Shown piece by piece: positions 60,133-64,000 of a stretch of 64,000 nt of DNA. Position 1 is the first letter of the stretch. The number at the start of each line of letters is the position of its first letter. Position numbers and translations under genes: made by a program. The notes under the pieces were generated by a model. The model did not search any database and was not told the origin of the DNA. It saw only the letters and a list, made by a program, of their open reading frames with translations. This DNA comes from Ilyomonas sp965247435 (GTDB taxonomy: Bacteria > Bacteroidota > Bacteroidia > Chitinophagales > Chitinophagaceae). The DNA is taken from contig OZ252019.1 of assembly GCA_965247435.1 (NCBI GenBank), forward strand, positions 1,798,001 through 1,862,000. The letters run 5' to 3'.

Positions 60133-61302
60133 ATGTTTAAAAAGACTACCTTTTTTCTATTATTTTTTTTATTATCCTGCCCTGCTGCCAGGGCACAACA
60201 AAGTGATACTGCGCTTATAACACAGCTCATAGATGCTATTGTAAAAACACAGGTAAAAGAAAGCGGAAAAGACTTCTATGCAGGCATGTTTCCTTCTTAC
60301 CGGGAGTGTGGCGGCAGTCCGCACAATTACCAGCCCGACAATAATATTTTTTATACAGCCATAAGCGTATTTGCCCTTAAAAACATGCTGCCTTACTTAT
60401 CAGCGGCCAACAGCAAAAAAGTACGGCAAATAATAGCAGCAGCTATTAACATATATCCGCTGTACCGCAATAAAAACGGACTGCCGTTTTATAGTTTCTG
60501 GGCAGGCAAAGATGAAATTATGCCGCACAGTTTTATATTTAAATACACGAAAACGGTGTTTGGGCAAAGCGAGGATGGAGACGACAGCGTAATGGCGTTA
60601 TTAGGTTTAGATAATAATGACAGCGATAATAATGAATTGAAAAAGCGGCTGGCGGAAACAAGTAACGGTTCTAATAAAAATATTATTTCCACGTATAAAA
60701 AATACAGGGACATACCGGCTTATTCTACCTGGCTGGGCTACCGCATGCCTGTTGACTTTGACTTTGGCGTGCATTGCAACCTACTCTATTTTGTGCTGGA
60801 GAAAAAGCTGCCGTTAGCACAGCAGGACAGCGCTACGATCAGTCTGTTACAGCACATGATTGCCAACCGCGAGTATCTGCATTCGCCTGTTTACATATCG
60901 CCCTATTATGTGCGCACGCCCATCTTACTATATCATGTCTCCCGGCTAATGGGCAGGTTTGTTATCCCTGCGCTGGAGCCATATAAGCCGCAATTAATCG
61001 CCGATCTACAAACGCAGTTAAACTCCTGCCGCAATGTAATGGACCAGTTGATTTTGCGCACTTCGCTGCTGCGTTTAGGCAGCAAGCCACCGCTAATGGA
61101 ATTGCACAGTCTGCAGGCTTTTGACAAAAGTAACCAGCAGCAATTTGTTTTTTTCCAGGCGCGGGCGGCCTTTTCTTATCCATCGCTGCTAAAGCATGTT
61201 TTCCTGCACTGGAGTTATATTTATTATTATTTCTATTGCCCTGCCTATTACAAAATCCTGTGGCTGGAATACCTTGTAGAAAAAAACAAAGGCGATGAAT
61301 AA
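60133..61302 (+). CDS. exported helical protein with a DxDD motif (unknown function)
   Basis: A 389-residue protein with a signal peptide (KKTTFFLLFFLLSCPAARAQ); LLSC could also serve as a lipobox. The mature part is a series of paired helices (TAISVFALKNML, KKVRQIIAAAINIYPLYRN) like an alpha/alpha toroid. D148-G-D150-D151 in SEDGDDSVMALLGL looks like the DxDD acid motif of class II terpene cyclases. Such cyclases are normally cytoplasmic and larger, so the match may be only structural. The ATG at 60133 was chosen because the longer frame (60049) overlaps the preceding gene. Confidence 0.7.
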   Translation: MFKKTTFFLLFFLLSCPAARAQQSDTALITQLIDAIVKTQVKESGKDFYAGMFPSYRECGGSPHNYQPDNNIFYTAISVFALKNMLPYLSAANSKKVRQIIAAAINIYPLYRNKNGLPFYSFWAGKDEIMPHSFIFKYTKTVFGQSEDGDDSVMALLGLDNNDSDNNELKKRLAETSNGSNKNIISTYKKYRDIPAYSTWLGYRMPVDFDFGVHCNLLYFVLEKKLPLAQQDSATISLLQHMIANREYLHSPVYISPYYVRTPILLYHVSRLMGRFVIPALEPYKPQLIADLQTQLNSCRNVMDQLILRTSLLRLGSKPPLMELHSLQAFDKSNQQQFVFFQARAAFSYPSLLKHVFLHWSYIYYYFYCPAYYKILWLEYLVEKNKGDE

Positions 61303-61366
61303 GTTATCAAAAATTTAGTATAAAGAAGCCTGCTATTGCCTGTACAAATCGGTATATTTATAGCTT

Positions 61367-62104
61367 ATGACGCATAAGACAAAAGGCATTGTATTGCGTA
61401 CGCTTAAGTATGGCGAAACCAGTGTAATCAGCAGTGTTTATACCGAGCTGTTCGGGCTGCAGAGCTATATTATAAAAGGCGTGCGCCAGAGCAGTAGAAA
61501 GTCGCAGGGTAAAAGCAATTATTTTCAGCCGGGCTCCATGCTTAATATGGTAGTGTATCACAATGAACTGAAAAACCTGCAATTTGTGAGAGAATACGAG
61601 TGGAGCTATCTGTACAGCGATCTTTCGTTTAATGTAATAAAAAACGCAGTGGCTATGTATATTGTAGAGTTGCTGCAGCACAGCCTGAAACAGCCGGAAG
61701 CCAACCCTGAATTGTTTTACCTGATAGAAGATACACTAAAGCAATTAGACAACGGAACCAACACTTTTACGGCCAACCTGCCGCTTTATTTTACATTGCA
61801 TTTGGGTAGTGAGCTTGGTTTTCAGTTACAAGGTGTTTACAGTAAGGCCACGCCGGTAGTGGATATGCAGGAAGGTACTTTTACTGATGAAATTCCGGTG
61901 CATCCGTATTACTTAAGTGGAGAAGCGGCAAAAATTACGTCGGACATCAGTAATATATCATTTTATAACGATCTGGAAGCGATACAGCTCAACCGGAACA
62001 TTCGCCGGGAGCTGATGCAATCTTACCAGAAGTTTATGGCGCTGCATATAGCCGACTTTGGCGAGATGCGCAGCTTGCCTATTTTGCAGGAAGTACTGAG
62101 TTAA
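61367..62104 (+). CDS. recO: DNA repair protein RecO
   Basis: A 245-residue protein of recombinational repair that helps RecR load RecA on SSB-coated DNA. The N-terminal OB fold is visible (TKGIVLRTLKYGETSVISSV, YIIKGVRQSSRKSQG), then the helical middle (VAMYIVELLQHSLKQPE) and C-terminal end. The four-Cys zinc knuckle of many RecO proteins is missing, as in most Bacteroidota RecO. A near-consensus -7 box (TATATTTA, 61353-61360) lies 6 bases before the ATG. Confidence 0.9.
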   Translation: MTHKTKGIVLRTLKYGETSVISSVYTELFGLQSYIIKGVRQSSRKSQGKSNYFQPGSMLNMVVYHNELKNLQFVREYEWSYLYSDLSFNVIKNAVAMYIVELLQHSLKQPEANPELFYLIEDTLKQLDNGTNTFTANLPLYFTLHLGSELGFQLQGVYSKATPVVDMQEGTFTDEIPVHPYYLSGEAAKITSDISNISFYNDLEAIQLNRNIRRELMQSYQKFMALHIADFGEMRSLPILQEVLS

Positions 62105-62138
62105 GAATAATATTGTAACTTTAGAAAAAGAAACAGTG

Positions 62139-62672
62139 ATGGATGCAATAGCACAGGTTCCTAAAACAGCTTTAGATGTATTTCGTATATTGCCGGAAGG
62201 TACATTATGCGAGGTAATAGACAATATACTCTACATGTCACCAGCACCAAAATATAATCACCAGCGGCTGCTTTTTTTCCTTAGTAAAAAAATTTCTTAC
62301 CATGTCGAAGCCCGACAGTTGGGTGAAATTATGATTTCACCTTTTGATGTGTACTTAGAAAACTTATTCTCTGCAGTACAACCTGATATTCTGTTTGTTT
62401 CTAATGAAAATCGGAGTATTTTAAAAGAAGACGGCTATATACATGGTGCACCAGATTTAATTATAGAAGTTTTATCTGCTGATACAAAACGCGATAAAAT
62501 AATTAAGAAAAACCTGTATGAAAGAGCTGGTGTAAAAGAATACTTTATTATTAATCCAAAAGATAGTAATGTGTTGGCTTATGCATCAAACAATCAATCT
62601 GTTTACGACCTTGCGTACGAAGCCACAGGATATTTTAAGTCTGGCTTACTACACTACGAGTTTCATTTTTAA
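62139..62672 (+). CDS. Uma2-family restriction-endonuclease-fold protein (DUF820)
   Basis: A 177-residue protein of the PD-(D/E)xK fold. The active-site pattern is VQPDILFVS (Asp) and PDLIIEVLS (Glu and nearby residue), with DTKRDKIIKKNLYERAGVKEYFII after it, as usual in DUF820/Uma2. A DNA-cutting role is often suggested, but not shown. The DNA is more AT-rich than its neighbours, which could mean transfer. It ends in a 4-base overlap with the convergent amidohydrolase gene (TTAA holds both stops). Confidence 0.85.
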   Translation: MDAIAQVPKTALDVFRILPEGTLCEVIDNILYMSPAPKYNHQRLLFFLSKKISYHVEARQLGEIMISPFDVYLENLFSAVQPDILFVSNENRSILKEDGYIHGAPDLIIEVLSADTKRDKIIKKNLYERAGVKEYFIINPKDSNVLAYASNNQSVYDLAYEATGYFKSGLLHYEFHF

Positions 62673-63829
62673 AGCAATCTTTTTACGGTTGTAAAATCCT
62701 CCTCCAGCAGTATTATACCCGGCTGTTTTCCTTTTTCAAAACTCCCGAACTGATCGTTTAAGTTCAATGCAGCAGCGCCATTCAGCGTAGCCATTTGCAA
62801 AAGTTGCGTCGTTTCTATCTTAGGGAAATGTTGCCGTATTGTCTTCATCTCCTCCAATATACTCAGCCTGGCATTGCTCGCAAGGCTATCGGTTCCCAAT
62901 ACCAATGCACACTGGTTGGCAATCAGTATTGCTACCGGGGGCAATGCGTTTTCGATGTATAGATTAGCATTCGGGCAAAGGCAGAAAAACAAGCGCTGGT
63001 CATTTATAGCCGCCTGTGTCTTTGCAAATAAAACATCTGCTTCTTTTGTAAAAGTATTATGCACGAGCATCACATTGGCAGCGCCTTTCAGATTATCAAA
63101 ATAAGTTTGCAGGCTGCTTCTGCCGGATGGTTTAAAAAAGTCGGTTTTCAAATTCATCAGCTCGTACATGCGTATAAAATCGCCGCTGCCCTGTATAAAT
63201 AATTCATCTTCAAAACTGGTTTCCTGGTTGTGGATGCTAACTGTTTTACCCTGATAATGCGGTTGCAATAACTGCCACAAATTTTGAGAAACCGAATACG
63301 GTGCGTGCGGCACAAGTGTACATTGGTTGCCGGTTGCCGGTTGTCGGAATGTATCGTAAACTGCCAGTGACCGGTCTATCCTCGCTGCTGCAATTTCCGG
63401 CAGCCAGCCGCTTACTTCTACAAAGTTGTAATAGGCAAGATTGCCTTTGCTTTTTTGCGAAGCGGTAAGTGTATTATTGCAAATGTCGCCTGCAGCAACA
63501 ATTCCGCCGGCTATCATTTCTTCTTCTGCTTTTGCAACCGCAGCTATTATTTCTTCTTCTGCAAAATGACGTTGCGTAACAACTTTAAATACAAAGTCAA
63601 CGAGACCGGTGTGTTTGGGAATCAATCCTCGCATGTGGCTGAGCTCCAGGTGGCAGTGGCAATTGATAAAACCGGGCGACAGTATGCCGCGAAAATGCTG
63701 AACATCATCGCTGGCTTCGTGCAGCGGCAGAATGGCTTCAACTACGCCATTCTCATCTGTTATCAATACACTTTCACCGAGTAGCTGCGTGCCGGTAAAC
63801 AATTGGTCAGCATATATTTTTTTATACAT
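62669..63829 (-). CDS. amidohydrolase-family deaminase (TRZ/ATZ or aminofutalosine-deaminase-like)
   Basis: A 386-residue metal-dependent hydrolase. The metal ligands are visible: HxH in INCHCHLELSHM, His in VPHAPYSVS, His in SIHNQE, and Asp in GTDSLASN, with the usual TIM-barrel order. The HCHLELSH pattern is close to that of enzymes of the aminodeoxyfutalosine/SAH deaminase branch, so a step in futalosine-route menaquinone synthesis is possible but not shown. The codon before the ATG (GTG at 63832) is less likely. A -7 box lies just upstream (63852). Confidence 0.85.
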   Translation of the reverse strand: MYKKIYADQLFTGTQLLGESVLITDENGVVEAILPLHEASDDVQHFRGILSPGFINCHCHLELSHMRGLIPKHTGLVDFVFKVVTQRHFAEEEIIAAVAKAEEEMIAGGIVAAGDICNNTLTASQKSKGNLAYYNFVEVSGWLPEIAAARIDRSLAVYDTFRQPATGNQCTLVPHAPYSVSQNLWQLLQPHYQGKTVSIHNQETSFEDELFIQGSGDFIRMYELMNLKTDFFKPSGRSSLQTYFDNLKGAANVMLVHNTFTKEADVLFAKTQAAINDQRLFFCLCPNANLYIENALPPVAILIANQCALVLGTDSLASNARLSILEEMKTIRQHFPKIETTQLLQMATLNGAAALNLNDQFGSFEKGKQPGIILLEEDFTTVKRLL

Positions 63830-63851
63830 CACCCTTCAGCTTTATTCAACG

Positions 63852-63859
63852 CAAACATA
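63852..63859 (-). promoter_or_regulatory. candidate -7 box for the amidohydrolase gene
   Basis: Minus strand TATGTTTG, an exact TAnnTTTG match, 22 bases before the ATG. No TTTG at the -33 distance. Confidence 0.45.
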
Positions 63860-63964
63860 GCTTATGTTTTTGTGCAATGTCTTACTGCTGCCTTTAACGG
63901 CAGGGTTAGTAAAGCTGATCGTAACAGGCAGTTTTTTGCTGGAGTAATTAAATTTATAAAATAA

Positions 63965-63996
63965 TTTGGTTTATTTTATAAACTACTCTACGTTTG
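63965..63996 (+). promoter_or_regulatory. promoter for a gene beyond the right edge
   Basis: TTTG (63965-63968), a 20-base spacer and TACGTTTG (63989-63996): a full match to the Bacteroidota promoter. The start of transcription would fall at about the end of the window, so the gene it serves lies outside. Confidence 0.65.
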
Positions 63997-64000
63997 CATC

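Noticed and set aside
1..64000. tRNA, rRNA, prophage or insertion sequence
   Set aside because: No cloverleaf, rRNA-like block, integrase or transposase was recognised on either strand by eye; a covariance-model scan would settle the RNA part.

Overview
The window is a stretch of chromosome from a member of the Bacteroidota, most likely a Chitinophagaceae-like bacterium. The evidence is: several matches to the Bacteroidota promoter (TTTG, about 19-20 bases, then TAnnTTTG) and no clear Shine-Dalgarno sequences; Bacteroidota-typical families (TamL lipoprotein, DUF3078 barrel, a C-terminal-cysteine-rich Fe-S protein, exbB-exbD-exbD-tonB with a second tonB, ECF sigma with its partners); and intergenic DNA filled with palindromes and TTAAT-rich repeats. 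No rRNA, tRNA, CRISPR array, integrase, transposase or prophage was recognised.

Layout. 1-6504: start of a TamL-type lipoprotein gene (minus, cut by the window edge), a divergent TrmH-family RNA methyltransferase, and two sensor kinase genes in tandem. 6505-15314: small secreted proteins, an esterase, an LigD-like protein without a ligase domain, a repeat-containing unknown, a Fe-S protein, a misleadingly named conserved protein, and several non-coding stretches with repeats. 15315-21757: DUF3078 barrel, then miaB, a MntA-HepT toxin-antitoxin pair, a sigma-54 activator, lptE, a TPR-like protein and secG, which carries a probable C-terminal frameshift. 22094-27804: small membrane protein, prfC, a GH20 hexosaminidase, a CDP-alcohol phosphatidyltransferase and a VOC protein.

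27890-34878 (minus) is a tetR-tolC-adaptor-RND efflux operon with a visible promoter, an operator-like inverted repeat and a terminator. 35096-37231 is metG. 37831-41918 is the TonB energising operon. 41973-44595 (minus) holds a UmuD-like protein, an FAD oxidoreductase and an MpaB-family protein. 44858-47387 is an ECF sigma, membrane anti-sigma-like and outer-membrane barrel cluster. 47943-54808 has a degenerate hybrid kinase, an NAD-dependent epimerase, MerR, thioredoxin-like, aldo/keto reductase, EngB, a lipoprotein and a dienelactone hydrolase. 55205-63829 has pyrG, two small basic or hydrophilic proteins, a Tat-exported oxidoreductase, a tightly coupled isoprenoid-fold/DxDD-protein pair, recO, a Uma2-type protein and an amidohydrolase.

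The points most worth a second look are: (1) the coupled pair at 59105-61302, a class I isoprenoid-fold enzyme followed 2 bases later by an exported protein carrying a DxDD motif; (2) a UmuD-like protein with both catalytic residues replaced; (3) a hybrid histidine kinase with Asn in place of the phospho-accepting His and no recognisable G1 box, but an intact receiver; (4) a phosphoesterase-polymerase fusion that lacks the LigD ligase domain; (5) an exactly 21-base periodic repeat array. All functional statements come from reading the sequence; no database search was run.
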